A stretch of 64,000 nt of DNA from Clostridiaceae bacterium (GCA_021200535.1 JAJQGL010000050.1:31309-95308); one strand, 5' to 3'; numbered from the stretch's first letter, positions 47,582 through 56,808 are shown. Translations and numbers: made by a program. Notes: generated by a model from the sequence alone, not told the origin.

Positions 47582-49123
47582 TCACCACATCCTTTCATTT
47601 CCCCAATACTTTTTATCAATAGAGCGGTAAAAAACAGCCTCCGCAACATGCTCCTTCTCAATATTCACAGAACCTGCCAAATCTGCAATGGTTCTGCAGA
47701 CCTTTAATACTTTATGATACATTCTCGCACTGAAACTCATTTGCTGAAACATGTCTTTCAGATAGCTTTTTGCGCTTTCTGACAAAACACAATACGTATC
47801 CAGACTGGCTGGCGGAAGCTGGCTGTTGTGAAAAAATGCTTCTTTCCGGTATCTTTCACTCTGAATGCCCTGCGCGGCGGCAACTCGCTCCCGAATGGCA
47901 CTGGATGGCTCATTTTCTTTTCTTTGCGGCCCAAAATCATCATATTCCAAAGGCGTTGTCTCCACACAGATATCCATTCTGTCTAACATGGGCTGACTGA
48001 TCTTACCAAGGTAATTTTTTACCTCCCACGAGGTACAGCTGCACCGCTTTCGATTTGGAAAATAACCGCACCGGCACGGATTGGTAGCGGCAACCAGCTG
48101 GCAGTTTGCCGGATAACTGTAGTTTCCGTCAATTCGGGAAATGTTGATCACGCCTTCCTCCAGCGGCTGGCGCAGCAGGTCGATCGTCTGACGCTGAAAC
48201 TCTCCAAGCTCATCCAAAAAAAGGACGCCCCCGTTCGCCAGGCTGATCTCTCCCGGTCTCGGAACAGTACCTCCGCCGATTAATGCTTTCTCGGTAATCG
48301 TATGATGCGGGCTCCGGAAAGGTCTTTTCTGAACCAATGGGCGGGATTTTGACAGCAAGCCTGCAACACTATAAATTTTAGAAATCTCCATCTGCTCTTC
48401 AAAACTCATCTGCGGCATGATACCCGGAATCCGTTTCGCAATCATGGTTTTTCCGGAACCGGGCGGCCCTATCATCAGCAGGTTATGCCTTCCCGCCGTT
48501 GCAACTTCCACCGCCCTGCGCACAATGGCCTGTCCGCTGACATCGGCAAAATCCGGAAACGTTTCGGCCGCTTCCCCGTCATGACAAACCATCTCAGGCT
48601 GTTTTGGAAACGTTTCCTTTTGCAGATACCGTACCAGCTGCGCAAGACCGGATACCCCGATTATGCCAATCCCTTCTACCGCCATTGCTTCAGAATAGTT
48701 TCCCTCTGGCACAATGCAATATTTCATCCCAGCAGCATACGCAGTATACACCATTGGCAAAATACCATGTATTTCATGAATTTTACCATCCAGGCTCAGC
48801 TCACCGATAAATGCAATCTTTGCAATATATTCCTGTGAAAAATACCCAAATGCCGCCAGCACCGACACAGCAATCGCAAGATCATATCCGGTTCCGGCCT
48901 TCCGGATATCTGCCGGCGAAAGATTCACTGTAATCTTTTTGGGCAAAAGACGAAATCCGGAATTTTTCAATGCGATACGGACCCGCTCTTTCGCCTCCTT
49001 AACCTCAGATGAAAGAAACCCCACCAGTGAAAATCCTGGAAGCCCTTCTGAAACATCTGTCTCCGCCTGAATGATGCAGCCCTCAATCCCTCTGATCGCT
49101 GCACAATACGCTACACTGTACAT
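47582..49123 (-). CDS. comM: ComM/YifB family ATPase
   Basis: This 513-residue magnesium-chelatase-like AAA+ protein has an N-terminal Lon-like ChlI domain (1 to about 170) and an AAA+ core with Walker A GPPGSGKT and a C-terminal winged part. ComM promotes branch migration in natural transformation in Vibrio and Haemophilus. The ATG at 49123 has AAGGAG upstream. It forms a unit with dprA, a common pairing. Confidence 0.92.
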   Translation of the reverse strand: MYSVAYCAAIRGIEGCIIQAETDVSEGLPGFSLVGFLSSEVKEAKERVRIALKNSGFRLLPKKITVNLSPADIRKAGTGYDLAIAVSVLAAFGYFSQEYIAKIAFIGELSLDGKIHEIHGILPMVYTAYAAGMKYCIVPEGNYSEAMAVEGIGIIGVSGLAQLVRYLQKETFPKQPEMVCHDGEAAETFPDFADVSGQAIVRRAVEVATAGRHNLLMIGPPGSGKTMIAKRIPGIMPQMSFEEQMEISKIYSVAGLLSKSRPLVQKRPFRSPHHTITEKALIGGGTVPRPGEISLANGGVLFLDELGEFQRQTIDLLRQPLEEGVINISRIDGNYSYPANCQLVAATNPCRCGYFPNRKRCSCTSWEVKNYLGKISQPMLDRMDICVETTPLEYDDFGPQRKENEPSSAIRERVAAAQGIQSERYRKEAFFHNSQLPPASLDTYCVLSESAKSYLKDMFQQMSFSARMYHKVLKVCRTIADLAGSVNIEKEHVAEAVFYRSIDKKYWGNERMW

Positions 49124-49167
49124 TGCCGCTCCTTTCTTCTCCAAGAAGCTCTCTCCTGTAATTTGTT

Positions 49168-49196
49168 ATTTTAATACATATGTATCTATAAATCAA
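49168..49196 (-). promoter_or_regulatory. promoter of comM-dprA
   Basis: TTGATT (49191-49196) and TAAAAT (49168-49173) are separated by 17 bases, 45 bases before the comM start. It faces away from nrdR. Confidence 0.5.
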
Positions 49197-49285
49197 TATA
49201 TATTTCTTGCAATTTGGAACAAAAAATGAGAAAATATAGATTGCAAAAGCGCGATACACAGAACAATCCGCTTTTCCTTATGGTG

Positions 49286-49302
49286 ATGCCTGTTTCACAG
49301 GC
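49286..49302 (+). other. short hairpin in the nrdR leader
   Basis: TGCCTGT and ACAGGCA pair around a 3-base loop, 30 bases before the nrdR start. No NrdR box was recognised nearby. Confidence 0.35.
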
Positions 49303-49331
49303 ACAGCAGTTTACGAATCAGGAGGTATCCT

Positions 49332-49784
49332 ATGAAATGTCCATTTTGTAGCGAAGAAGATACAAGAGTAATTGATTCCAGACCGGCAGATGAAGGCAAT
49401 TCCATTCGCCGCAGGAGACAGTGCGACAAATGCAATAAGCGATTTACAACTTACGAAAAAGTAGAAGCCATTCCCCTTGTTGTCATCAAAAAGGATCTGA
49501 CAAGGGAACCATATGACCGCACGAAAATCGAACGCGGCGTTTTCCGCTCCTGCCACAAACGCCCCATTTCCGTCACAGCAATGAATTCCCTTGTAGATAA
49601 GGTTGAGGCGGAAGTCTTTAATCTGGAGGCCAGAGAAGTAAAAAGCAATTATATCGGAGAGCTTGTGATGAGCGAAATCAAAAAACTCGATCCGGTTGCC
49701 TATGTCCGGTTTGCATCTATTTACCGTGAATTTAAAGATGTCGGCACCTTTATGGATGAGCTGAAAAAATTTCTTGACAATTAG
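49332..49784 (+). CDS. nrdR: transcriptional repressor NrdR
   Basis: This 150-residue repressor controls ribonucleotide reductase genes. An N-terminal zinc ribbon (CPFC at 3-6 and CDKC at 31-34) is followed by a DNA-binding RRRRQ segment and an ATP-cone domain (about 46-140) that senses ATP or dATP. AGGAGG lies 6 bases before the ATG. It is one of only three plus-strand genes in the window, divergent from comM and convergent with ylmC. Confidence 0.97.
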   Translation: MKCPFCSEEDTRVIDSRPADEGNSIRRRRQCDKCNKRFTTYEKVEAIPLVVIKKDLTREPYDRTKIERGVFRSCHKRPISVTAMNSLVDKVEAEVFNLEAREVKSNYIGELVMSEIKKLDPVAYVRFASIYREFKDVGTFMDELKKFLDN

Positions 49785-49787
49785 TAC

Positions 49788-49849
49788 ATCGTTTATTAAA
49801 TAACTATACCAATAACGCAGAATATTTTTTATCGTTTATTAAGTAATAG
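49788..49849. repeat. direct repeat after nrdR
   Basis: ATCGTTTATTAAATAAC and ATCGTTTATTAAGTAAT (49788-49804 and 49833-49849) are two near-identical 17-base copies 45 bases apart, between the nrdR stop and the terminator. A related TATTAARTAA motif appears after groEL and near 7790. Confidence 0.5.
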
Positions 49850-49866
49850 GCAGAATTTCCTCTTCA

Positions 49867-49902
49867 CTAAAAAAGTGCCGCTTTTAAGCGGCACTTTTTT
49901 AG
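49867..49902. terminator. bidirectional terminator between nrdR and ylmC
   Basis: CTAAAAAAGTGCCGCTT and its complement form a near-perfect hairpin with A and T runs on both sides. The ylmC stop codon (49899-49901) lies inside the stem. Confidence 0.9.
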
Positions 49903-50162
49903 TTCCAGTCACATTTCTGCATGCATTTATCAATTTCTACCTCCACCAAAATGACATCCGTTCCTATTCTCTGTACATCCTGATAGGGGATAATATACTC
50001 ATGGTCCCTTCCCAGTATCCCCAATATTTTACAGGGGCCTGGAATGACCAGCGCACATATTCTTCCTGTTTTTACGTCAAAATCAATATCACATACATTC
50101 CCGAGCTTTTCCCCATCACAGATATTGATGACTTCCTTTTCGCGCAGATCGCAAAGACGCAT
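49899..50162 (-). CDS. YlmC/YmxH family sporulation-associated protein
   Basis: This 87-residue single PRC-barrel domain protein (MRLCDLREKEVINI..., GDIDFD-like turn, LVIPGPCKILGILGRDHEYIIPY) belongs to the YlmC/YmxH family, found next to sporulation sigma factors in Clostridia. Its molecular role is not known. The ATG at 50162 has AAGGTGAGG upstream. It starts 39 bases after the sigG stop and is probably cotranscribed. Confidence 0.85.
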   Translation of the reverse strand: MRLCDLREKEVINICDGEKLGNVCDIDFDVKTGRICALVIPGPCKILGILGRDHEYIIPYQDVQRIGTDVILVEVEIDKCMQKCDWN

Positions 50163-50201
50163 ATGCCTCACCTTTTCTTCTTTTCTATCATTCTATGAAA
50201 A

Positions 50202-50978
50202 TTATCCCAAATAATGTTTCATAGTTTGCAGTGCCTTTTTTTCCAGACGGCTGACCTGTGCCTGTGAAATGTCTATTTCTTTTGCAACCTCCATCTGAGT
50301 TTTCCCCTCAAAATAACGCAGCTCAATGATTTTATGTTCCCGCCTGGATAGCCGGTCTATCGCTGCTTTTAATGATATTTCCTCTATCCAGCAGTCTTCA
50401 CGGTTCTTTTTATCACTGATCTGGTCCATAATGTGAAGTGTATCGCCTCCCTCGCCGTAAACCGGTTCATACAGCGAGACAGGATTTTGAATGGCATCCA
50501 ATGCGATTACAATGCTCTCAGGTGTCGCATCAATTTTTTTTGCAATTTCTTCAATCGTAGGTTCTTTGTCTGTTTCCTTCATCATGGCTTCTTTTGCGTA
50601 AATTGCTTTGTAGGCAGTATCTCTGATAGAACGGCTCACCCGGATGCTGTTGTTATCCCGCAGATAACGCCTGATCTCGCCAATGATCATTGGCACAGCA
50701 TATGTGCTGAATTTAACGTTCATCGTAACATCAAAATGATCAATCGATTTCATCAGGCCAATGCATCCAATTTGAAACAGATCATCAATATTTTCTCCGG
50801 AATTGGAAAAGCGCTGGATTATGCTTAATACCAGGCGCAGATTCCCTTTGATAAACTCTTCTCTTGCTTCTTTATCGCCATGGTGAATCCTGTCAAAAAG
50901 CTCTTTTTTTTCATCATCTGTAAGAAGGGGTAACTTTGAAGTGTTGACACCGCAAATCTCTACTTTATACATTGCCAT
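50202..50978 (-). CDS. sigG: forespore sigma factor SigG
   Basis: This 258-residue sporulation sigma factor directs late forespore transcription. The N-terminal CGVNTSKLPLL segment is typical. Region 2 has DDLFQIGCIGLMKSIDHFD and FSTYAVPMIIGEIRRYLRD; region 4 has KTQMEVAKEIDISQAQVSRLEKKAL. GGAG lies 8 bases before the ATG. It follows sigE by 140 bases, as in Bacillus and Clostridium. Confidence 0.96.
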   Translation of the reverse strand: MAMYKVEICGVNTSKLPLLTDDEKKELFDRIHHGDKEAREEFIKGNLRLVLSIIQRFSNSGENIDDLFQIGCIGLMKSIDHFDVTMNVKFSTYAVPMIIGEIRRYLRDNNSIRVSRSIRDTAYKAIYAKEAMMKETDKEPTIEEIAKKIDATPESIVIALDAIQNPVSLYEPVYGEGGDTLHIMDQISDKKNREDCWIEEISLKAAIDRLSRREHKIIELRYFEGKTQMEVAKEIDISQAQVSRLEKKALQTMKHYLG

Positions 50979-51118
50979 CTTTTATTCTCCTTAAGCACAG
51001 CTAATTATTAAAGTAGGATTTGCTTTTTTTGAAAAAATATACCCTGTTCTCACTGTTTTTTCTTTGAAAGAGATCTTTGCCAGAATGCATGTGCGGTTTT
51101 GCATCTGCACTGCAGTCC

Positions 51119-51865
51119 CTATACCTGTTCCATTTTCAGGATTTCCTTTTTCAGCCGCTTCATAATCTTTTTTTCCAGCCTGGATATGTAGGACTGGGAA
51201 ATTCCCATCATGTCTGCCACTTCCTTCTGCGTCTTTTCCTTTCCATCGCCGCTCTTTAAGCCAAACCGCAGCTCAATAATATCCCGCTCTCTCTCATTGA
51301 GCTTTTCAAGCGCCATGTGAAGCAGCCGTTTATCTACCTCCTCTTCAATATTTTTTGATATGACATTTTCATCGGTTCCCAAAATATCCGACAGGAGAAG
51401 TTCATTGCCATCCCAGTCAACATTTAATGGTTCATCAATGGAAACCTCATACCGAACCTTGTTATTTCTGCGCAGATACATTAATATTTCATTTTCAATA
51501 CACCGGGATGCATAAGTTGCCAATTTAATATTTTTCAATGGATTAAAGGTATTGATTGCCTTAATCAGTCCAATGGTTCCAATGGAAATCAGATCCTCTA
51601 CCCCAATCCCCGTATTGTCAAACTTTTTTGCAATGTACACAACAAGCCGCAAATTATGTTCAATCAGCCTGCCCCTCGCCTCCTGGTCATGCTCCCCTCC
51701 CAACTTTTCAAGCGCTTCCCTTTCCTCTTCCAGCGTAAATGGCGCCGGCAGTATCTCCGCCCCGCCAATATAGTGGATTTCTCCGCTTCTGTTATGCCAG
51801 AAAAATTTTTTCCTTTCCGGCATGATCCGTAACTGAAATCGGTTTGCCATTGATATCTTCAGCAT
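51119..51865 (-). CDS. sigE: mother-cell sigma factor SigE (pro-form)
   Basis: This 248-residue precursor of the early mother-cell sigma factor has an N-terminal pro-sequence (1 to about 31) that ends before the conserved [13 protein letters not shown] site and is removed by the SpoIIGA protease encoded just upstream. Region 2 is nearly canonical ([37 protein letters not shown]). GGAGG lies 5 bases before the ATG at 51865. Confidence 0.96.
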   Translation of the reverse strand: MLKISMANRFQLRIMPERKKFFWHNRSGEIHYIGGAEILPAPFTLEEEREALEKLGGEHDQEARGRLIEHNLRLVVYIAKKFDNTGIGVEDLISIGTIGLIKAINTFNPLKNIKLATYASRCIENEILMYLRRNNKVRYEVSIDEPLNVDWDGNELLLSDILGTDENVISKNIEEEVDKRLLHMALEKLNERERDIIELRFGLKSGDGKEKTQKEVADMMGISQSYISRLEKKIMKRLKKEILKMEQV

Positions 51866-51883
51866 GTTTTCCTCCATTCTGCC

Positions 51884-52678
51884 CTATTTTGACCATGTAA
51901 TATTTAAAATCATTTGTATTCTCTTCTGTGCGCACAGCTGTCCGGATACCGCTGCCAGAAAATCCTTTTTTACCCTGCCGTCCTCCAGCCTGATACACTC
52001 TATCCGGTACGCCTTCAAAAGGCCCTCTCCCCCAATCGAATGGTACGGAATCAGAACAGGATGCTGTTTTGATTCCACTGCAAGCGCCTTTGCAAGCGTC
52101 TCGGAAATTACAGCAACACTCTCACCGCTGTATGGGCTAACCAGCTGGTTTCCCGTATCATACAGAACTGTAATCTCCTGTCTGATATCTCCCTGAAAAA
52201 CGACTGCAGATAACAGGCTTTTCTGGTCTCTTTTCTGCTGCAGAATCTCCCGCCGAAAGATCAGAAACAATATAAAAATAACCCCCGAAGCCCCTATAAC
52301 CATTGCAAAAGAAGCGGCCATTCCGGGCATCTGCATACGGTACAGCAGGCTTTGGCACACTCCGATGCAGCCCCCTGAAACAAATGCCAGCAGCACAAAT
52401 ACGGCAAAATCCTTTACCCATTCCCAGACACCTTCTGACGGAAATGCCAGGAATACCATTTCTGCCATTTGCAGCACTGCCGCAAAAAACTGCGGCAGCA
52501 CCTCTCCCCAAAAAAGATATACACTGCCAAGAGAAAGCAGTGCATTACAAACTGACAAAAAAAATAAACGGAAAAACCGACATCTTTTTTGCCGGAGCAT
52601 TGCCATGACAAGCAGCAGAAACAGATTCATTATGAGGTTCAGAATTACAAATAAATCTCCGTAAAGATACACCTTCAT
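51884..52678 (-). CDS. spoIIGA: sigma-E processing peptidase SpoIIGA
   Basis: This 264-residue membrane aspartyl protease cleaves pro-sigma-E. Five membrane helices occupy the first 145 residues. The cytoplasmic protease domain has the catalytic motif YDTGNQL (Asp174). The ATG at 52678 lies 6 bases after GGAGG. sigE starts 18 bases after its stop. The promoter upstream has the long-spacer Spo0A-type layout. Confidence 0.93.
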   Translation of the reverse strand: MKVYLYGDLFVILNLIMNLFLLLVMAMLRQKRCRFFRLFFLSVCNALLSLGSVYLFWGEVLPQFFAAVLQMAEMVFLAFPSEGVWEWVKDFAVFVLLAFVSGGCIGVCQSLLYRMQMPGMAASFAMVIGASGVIFILFLIFRREILQQKRDQKSLLSAVVFQGDIRQEITVLYDTGNQLVSPYSGESVAVISETLAKALAVESKQHPVLIPYHSIGGEGLLKAYRIECIRLEDGRVKKDFLAAVSGQLCAQKRIQMILNITWSK

Positions 52679-52789
52679 CCCTCTCCTCCATATATTAAAC
52701 TTTCTCCTCCCCATGCAGAAACCTTAACGCAGCCTCTGCCCTGTCCCTATTACTGCATGCAGCACTTTTTTATATTGTTTCTGTAACAC

Positions 52790-52864
52790 AGTATAAAGGA
52801 ATACAAAAACGAAAGATGTCAAAAGATCGTAGAAAACAAAAAAGTCATGTTTTGTCTTTCGACA
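52790..52864 (-). promoter_or_regulatory. Spo0A-type promoter of spoIIGA-sigE
   Basis: TTGACA (52817-52822) and TATACT (52790-52795) are 21 bases apart, close to the 22-base spacing of the Bacillus spoIIG promoter that needs Spo0A. A 0A-box match TGTCAAA (52817-52823, plus strand) overlaps the -35 box. A second, TGTCGAA on the minus strand (52858-52864), lies near -78, in the loop and stem of the upstream terminator. Confidence 0.65.
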
Positions 52865-52873
52865 AAACATGAC
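52838..52873 (-). terminator. terminator of the LTA-synthase-like gene
   Basis: GTCATGTTTTGTC and GACAAAACATGAC are 13-base perfect arms around TTTC, followed on the minus strand by six T. It lies 41 bases after the stop of the LTA-synthase-like gene and carries a Spo0A-box match. Confidence 0.9.
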
Positions 52874-52914
52874 CTGTATGGAACATATTATCATGCACTG
52901 CTGTGCGCTATGGC

Positions 52915-55005
52915 TTACTGCGTGTCTGTGCCAGCCTCCTCTTTTAAGGAAGTATCTTTCCAGAGCAGGACATCGCTTTCTCCTAGCACAGTTCCTCCAT
53001 CCGTCTGAATTTGAACAAGAAACGCATTTGGAATATCAAGCTTATCCTCTTCCGAAGATTCCTCCTCCCCCGTTGACTGCTTTTCCTGCTCCTCTGTATC
53101 TTCTTCATCCTGCGTTTCATACACAAGCTCTTCTAAAATCTGAATATGCTCTTCATCAACCCATTCAATGGATAACTCCTCTCCCTGAAAATACAGATGC
53201 GCATATGGAGTGAAACCACTTCCCTCCAAAAGATAGCCCTGCTCATTTTTCTCAACATCTGTCAGGGTAATCGGCTCCGTTCCCATCTGCAGCTGTGTCG
53301 GCTCATATGGATTTTCTCCCTCAAAAGCATAATTTTCACCATACAGCATATCGTATTCCAGAGTCCTTAAATTTTCATGGTAAGTCTTTGTCCCCCGCTT
53401 CGAATTTTGATGGTATTTCGTGATATTGCCCTCGTAAATTCCAATGCGGCTAAGCACTTCTGCCGAAAGCTGATAGGATGTAAGATTTTTTTCTTCCCGT
53501 TCCAGCCCTATATTATCCCAGATTACATACTGCGTCTGATACAAATTGGAATCCGTCAGCTCTTCTTTCTGAATATCAAGGCTTGGAAGATGGTCGCCAT
53601 AAAGCACCAGAACCGTTTCTTCCTCTCTTTCCTCCAGTGCAGCGACAAGATCGCCAATCATCTGGTCAACCTCATAGAGCTGATTGATATAATACAGCCA
53701 GGAATCTTCCTTTCCTTCTGGCGCCTCCCTGATCTGAATCGGCGCATCCTCATCAACTTCAAATCCGGCATATTTTCCGTGGCTTTGTACCGTGATGCCA
53801 AGCGTAAAATCAACTCCATCTGTAGAATCCAGCGTCTTAATGATCTCTTCAACCAGTATGTCATCTTTTTTCCAGCCATTTGGGTTATCCTCCAGGCCAT
53901 TCATAAATTCCATAAATGTAAAGCTGTCAAAGCCCAGATTTTCAAACACTTTGTTTCTTCCATAAAAGGTTCCCTCATTGTTATGCACACAATGCGTCTT
54001 ATATCCAAGATTTTTCAGATTGTAGCAGATACTCTCTGTCGCTGTGCTGCGAAGAATGGTTTTATATGGGTATTCTGAAGTGCCAAAATCCTTTTGGCTC
54101 ATCCCGGTAAGCACCTCAAATTCTGTATTTACCGTTCCTGCACCCACAGTTGGCACAGTGATCAGTCCTGTGGAATAATTTTCCTGCAGGGCATGGAAAT
54201 TAGGCAGTGCATCCTGTGACAGTGAAAGTGTTGTCAGGGTATCAACATCAAAAAAAGACTCCAGCTGAATAAAAATAATGTTCGGTTTGGTTTTAACATC
54301 TGATTTCTGATCCGGCAGCGTATCTAAAACCTCTTTTACGCTTTCCTCTGAATAATCCTCCGGCTGCCCAATACCGGTATCAATAATACTATTGGTAAAA
54401 CAGTAAACAAAACCATAATTTTCATATGCTTCAGAAATATTGGTATAATTTGTCTCCAACGCCTGCACGGAGTTGCTGTTTTTCTGAATAAAGGATAACG
54501 CAAATACGATCAGAAGAACAAGAATCCCGGAACTGATCAGCTTTTTCTGTGTCAGATGGGAATGCTTTGGCGCTTTGCGGTACAAACAGATGATCAATAC
54601 AAACAATAGTATAACTGCTACGAGAATCATGGCAATATTTAACGCATTCAGATAATGCCCCGACACACTGATTGCGCTCTGAATCAACGTAAAATCCACT
54701 GCTGAAAAGGGCGTGACACGAAATTGCAGAATCACAAAATTGACAATGCCAAAAATCAGCCAGATCGCAGAAATTGTGCAAAAAACAAATATCTCCCGCT
54801 TAAAAAATAAGGCAGCCGAGATTGTCAGCATAATAATTAATGTGTTGAACACAAAAAGAGACGGCCGCTCAAACATATAAGTAAGCCCGGACACAAGAGA
54901 CTTCCGGTTCAGGGCTTCAATTATAATCACCAGCAATACCGGAACACCTGCATACCGCAGCCCATATTGAATTATTTTTCCCAATCCAATCTTTTCATTT
55001 TCCAC
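52915..55005 (-). CDS. LTA synthase-family phosphoglycerol transferase
   Basis: This 696-residue membrane enzyme probably adds glycerol-phosphate units to a lipid-anchored or wall polymer. Five membrane helices (about 15-170) are followed by an extracellular sulfatase-fold domain: metal-binding Glu249 in IFIQLESFFDVD, likely nucleophile Thr291 in AGTVNTEFE and YGDHLPSLD later. The C-terminal 110 residues are an extra beta-rich extension broken by a very acidic linker. The start is GTG at 55005, 6 bases after AAGGTGA. TagH-like ABC genes lie just upstream. Confidence 0.88.
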   Translation of the reverse strand: MENEKIGLGKIIQYGLRYAGVPVLLVIIIEALNRKSLVSGLTYMFERPSLFVFNTLIIMLTISAALFFKREIFVFCTISAIWLIFGIVNFVILQFRVTPFSAVDFTLIQSAISVSGHYLNALNIAMILVAVILLFVLIICLYRKAPKHSHLTQKKLISSGILVLLIVFALSFIQKNSNSVQALETNYTNISEAYENYGFVYCFTNSIIDTGIGQPEDYSEESVKEVLDTLPDQKSDVKTKPNIIFIQLESFFDVDTLTTLSLSQDALPNFHALQENYSTGLITVPTVGAGTVNTEFEVLTGMSQKDFGTSEYPYKTILRSTATESICYNLKNLGYKTHCVHNNEGTFYGRNKVFENLGFDSFTFMEFMNGLEDNPNGWKKDDILVEEIIKTLDSTDGVDFTLGITVQSHGKYAGFEVDEDAPIQIREAPEGKEDSWLYYINQLYEVDQMIGDLVAALEEREEETVLVLYGDHLPSLDIQKEELTDSNLYQTQYVIWDNIGLEREEKNLTSYQLSAEVLSRIGIYEGNITKYHQNSKRGTKTYHENLRTLEYDMLYGENYAFEGENPYEPTQLQMGTEPITLTDVEKNEQGYLLEGSGFTPYAHLYFQGEELSIEWVDEEHIQILEELVYETQDEEDTEEQEKQSTGEEESSEEDKLDIPNAFLVQIQTDGGTVLGESDVLLWKDTSLKEEAGTDTQ

Positions 55006-55100
55006 AATGCATCACCTTTTCCCTCAAAATAAATGCAGCAATAGCTTTTTTGCACACTAAACTGCCTTGAAAAGCTTTTTTCTGCCATCGCACAGGCATG

Positions 55101-55841
55101 TTATTCTGTCATATTCTTATAAATCCTTGCCACCTTGTCAACCGGCCCTTTTGCAACGAGCCTGCCGCTGTCAAGAATAATGGCCTTGTCGCAAAGGCGC
55201 TGTACCTGCTCCAGCGAATGCGATACAAACAAAACGGTAACTCCCTTGTCAAACATGCTCATAATCTTGCGCTCGCTTTTTCGCCGGAACGTTTTGTCTC
55301 CAACAGATAATACTTCATCCAAGATCAAAATATCCGGCTCTACAACTGTTGCAATCGAAAAGCCAAGGCGTGATTTCATTCCGGAAGAATAATTTTTAAT
55401 CGGAACTTCAATAAATTCACCCAGTCCTGAAAAATCAACAATCTCATCAATTTTTTCATCCAGAAATTCCTTGCTGTAACCCAATACGGCTCCATACAAA
55501 TATATGTTTTCCCTTCCGGTATACTCTCTGCTAAATCCTGCGCCAAGCTCCAGTAAAGGCGCAATGACTCCGCGCGTCTCAACCTGACCATCCGAAGGCT
55601 TTAACACACCGGAAACCACCTTGAGCAAAGTGCTTTTTCCGGAACCATTCAGTCCAAGCACCCCCAGGCGCTCTCCTTTTTTGATCTCAAAATTAATATC
55701 CTTTAATGCCCAAAACTCATTATATTTTAAATCTCTTTTCAGAAATTTAATAACATATTCTTTTAAATTATCGACCCGCTCCTGGCTCAGATTAAAACGC
55801 ATGCCTACATTGTTTACACTCACGGCAACATTTTTTTTCAT
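55101..55841 (-). CDS. wall-polymer ABC exporter ATPase, TagH/Wzt type
   Basis: This 246-residue ATPase energises export of a teichoic acid-like or O-antigen-like polymer. Walker A GLNGSGKS lies at 63-70, the signature YSSGMKSRLGFS follows, and Walker B is VVEPDILILDEV. It lacks the extra C-terminal domain of larger TagH or Wzt proteins. The ATG at 55841 has GAGG 6 bases upstream. It follows its permease by 59 bases. Confidence 0.9.
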   Translation of the reverse strand: MKKNVAVSVNNVGMRFNLSQERVDNLKEYVIKFLKRDLKYNEFWALKDINFEIKKGERLGVLGLNGSGKSTLLKVVSGVLKPSDGQVETRGVIAPLLELGAGFSREYTGRENIYLYGAVLGYSKEFLDEKIDEIVDFSGLGEFIEVPIKNYSSGMKSRLGFSIATVVEPDILILDEVLSVGDKTFRRKSERKIMSMFDKGVTVLFVSHSLEQVQRLCDKAIILDSGRLVAKGPVDKVARIYKNMTE

Positions 55842-55900
55842 AGCAATCCTCATTTCTTATTTATATTGTATTTCCCGGCCATCCTGCTAAAACTTCACAT

Positions 55901-56686
55901 TTAAATATACAGAATAAATTTATCCTGCTTTTTATAAAACAGCACAGAGCCAATAACCAGCGTCACAACCGCTACTGTTGCAGATATCAGACAAATACTC
56001 ATATCCATTGGCTTTCCATAAAGAACTGCATTCCGAAAATTGGCAATACACATATACAGTGGGTTAATGTCAAAAATCCATCCATTTCCGGTTTTTATGA
56101 CTCTCTCTACCGGATACATAATTGCAGAAGCGTACATAATCAGCATGCATAACACCGACCAGATATACTCAACATCCCGGAAAAACACGCTCAGGGTAGC
56201 TAAAATCAAGCCGCAGCCCAGTGTAAACACAAACAAAATTACCAGCGGAACCAGTGCCTGTACCGTATATACCGTAAGCTGCACCTTCAAAACAATTCCA
56301 ACAGCAACTAATACCACAAGCGAAATCAAAAATGTCACAAAGTTCGAAATAATTGCTGATATCACATAGATATATTTCGGCACATACACCTTCTTAATCA
56401 TAGAAGAATTTGAGCTGATTGATTTCAATCCCCCTTTTGTTGCGGAGGAGAAAAAGCTGTACAGCAGCCGCCCGGAAAGAATATATACCGGGAACTGCGG
56501 ATCATCCCTTCCAAAGAATGTTCCAAATACAAGTGTCATTACCATCATAGTGAGCAATGGCTCTAATAGTGTCCATAAAATTCCCAGATAGGACCTGCGG
56601 TATTTTAACTTAATGTTCTTTTTCACTAATTCATAAAGCAGATATTTATAACGGGAAAAATTTTTCCAATATTTTGTAATTTCCAT
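55901..56686 (-). CDS. wall-polymer ABC exporter permease, TagG/Wzm type
   Basis: This 261-residue ABC-2 permease has six membrane helices and the characteristic N-terminal KNIKLKYRRSYLGILWTLLEPLL segment. It should pair with the ATPase downstream to flip a polyprenyl-linked polymer. The ATG at 56686 lies 5 bases after GGAG. It is the first gene after element copy 3. Polymer-synthesis genes are not in the window. Confidence 0.9.
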   Translation of the reverse strand: MEITKYWKNFSRYKYLLYELVKKNIKLKYRRSYLGILWTLLEPLLTMMVMTLVFGTFFGRDDPQFPVYILSGRLLYSFFSSATKGGLKSISSNSSMIKKVYVPKYIYVISAIISNFVTFLISLVVLVAVGIVLKVQLTVYTVQALVPLVILFVFTLGCGLILATLSVFFRDVEYIWSVLCMLIMYASAIMYPVERVIKTGNGWIFDINPLYMCIANFRNAVLYGKPMDMSICLISATVAVVTLVIGSVLFYKKQDKFILYI

Positions 56687-56780
56687 ATTCTCTCCATCCT
56701 GAAAACAGGTTTTTAGTTTCATGGCATTGTATAGCCTGCAGCAGCCCCGCAGGCAGGCCAGTCATACGATTTTCATTGTC

Positions 56781-56802
56781 TCATGAATCTAACGATTCAT
56801 GA
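56781..56802. repeat. 22-bp palindrome next to element copy 3
   Basis: Identical to 28483-28504: 9-base arms TCATGAATC/GATTCATGA around TAAC. Here the stem extends by two further pairs (56779-56804). It lies 6 bases from the core element. Confidence 0.75.
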
Positions 56803-56808
56803 GAATCC

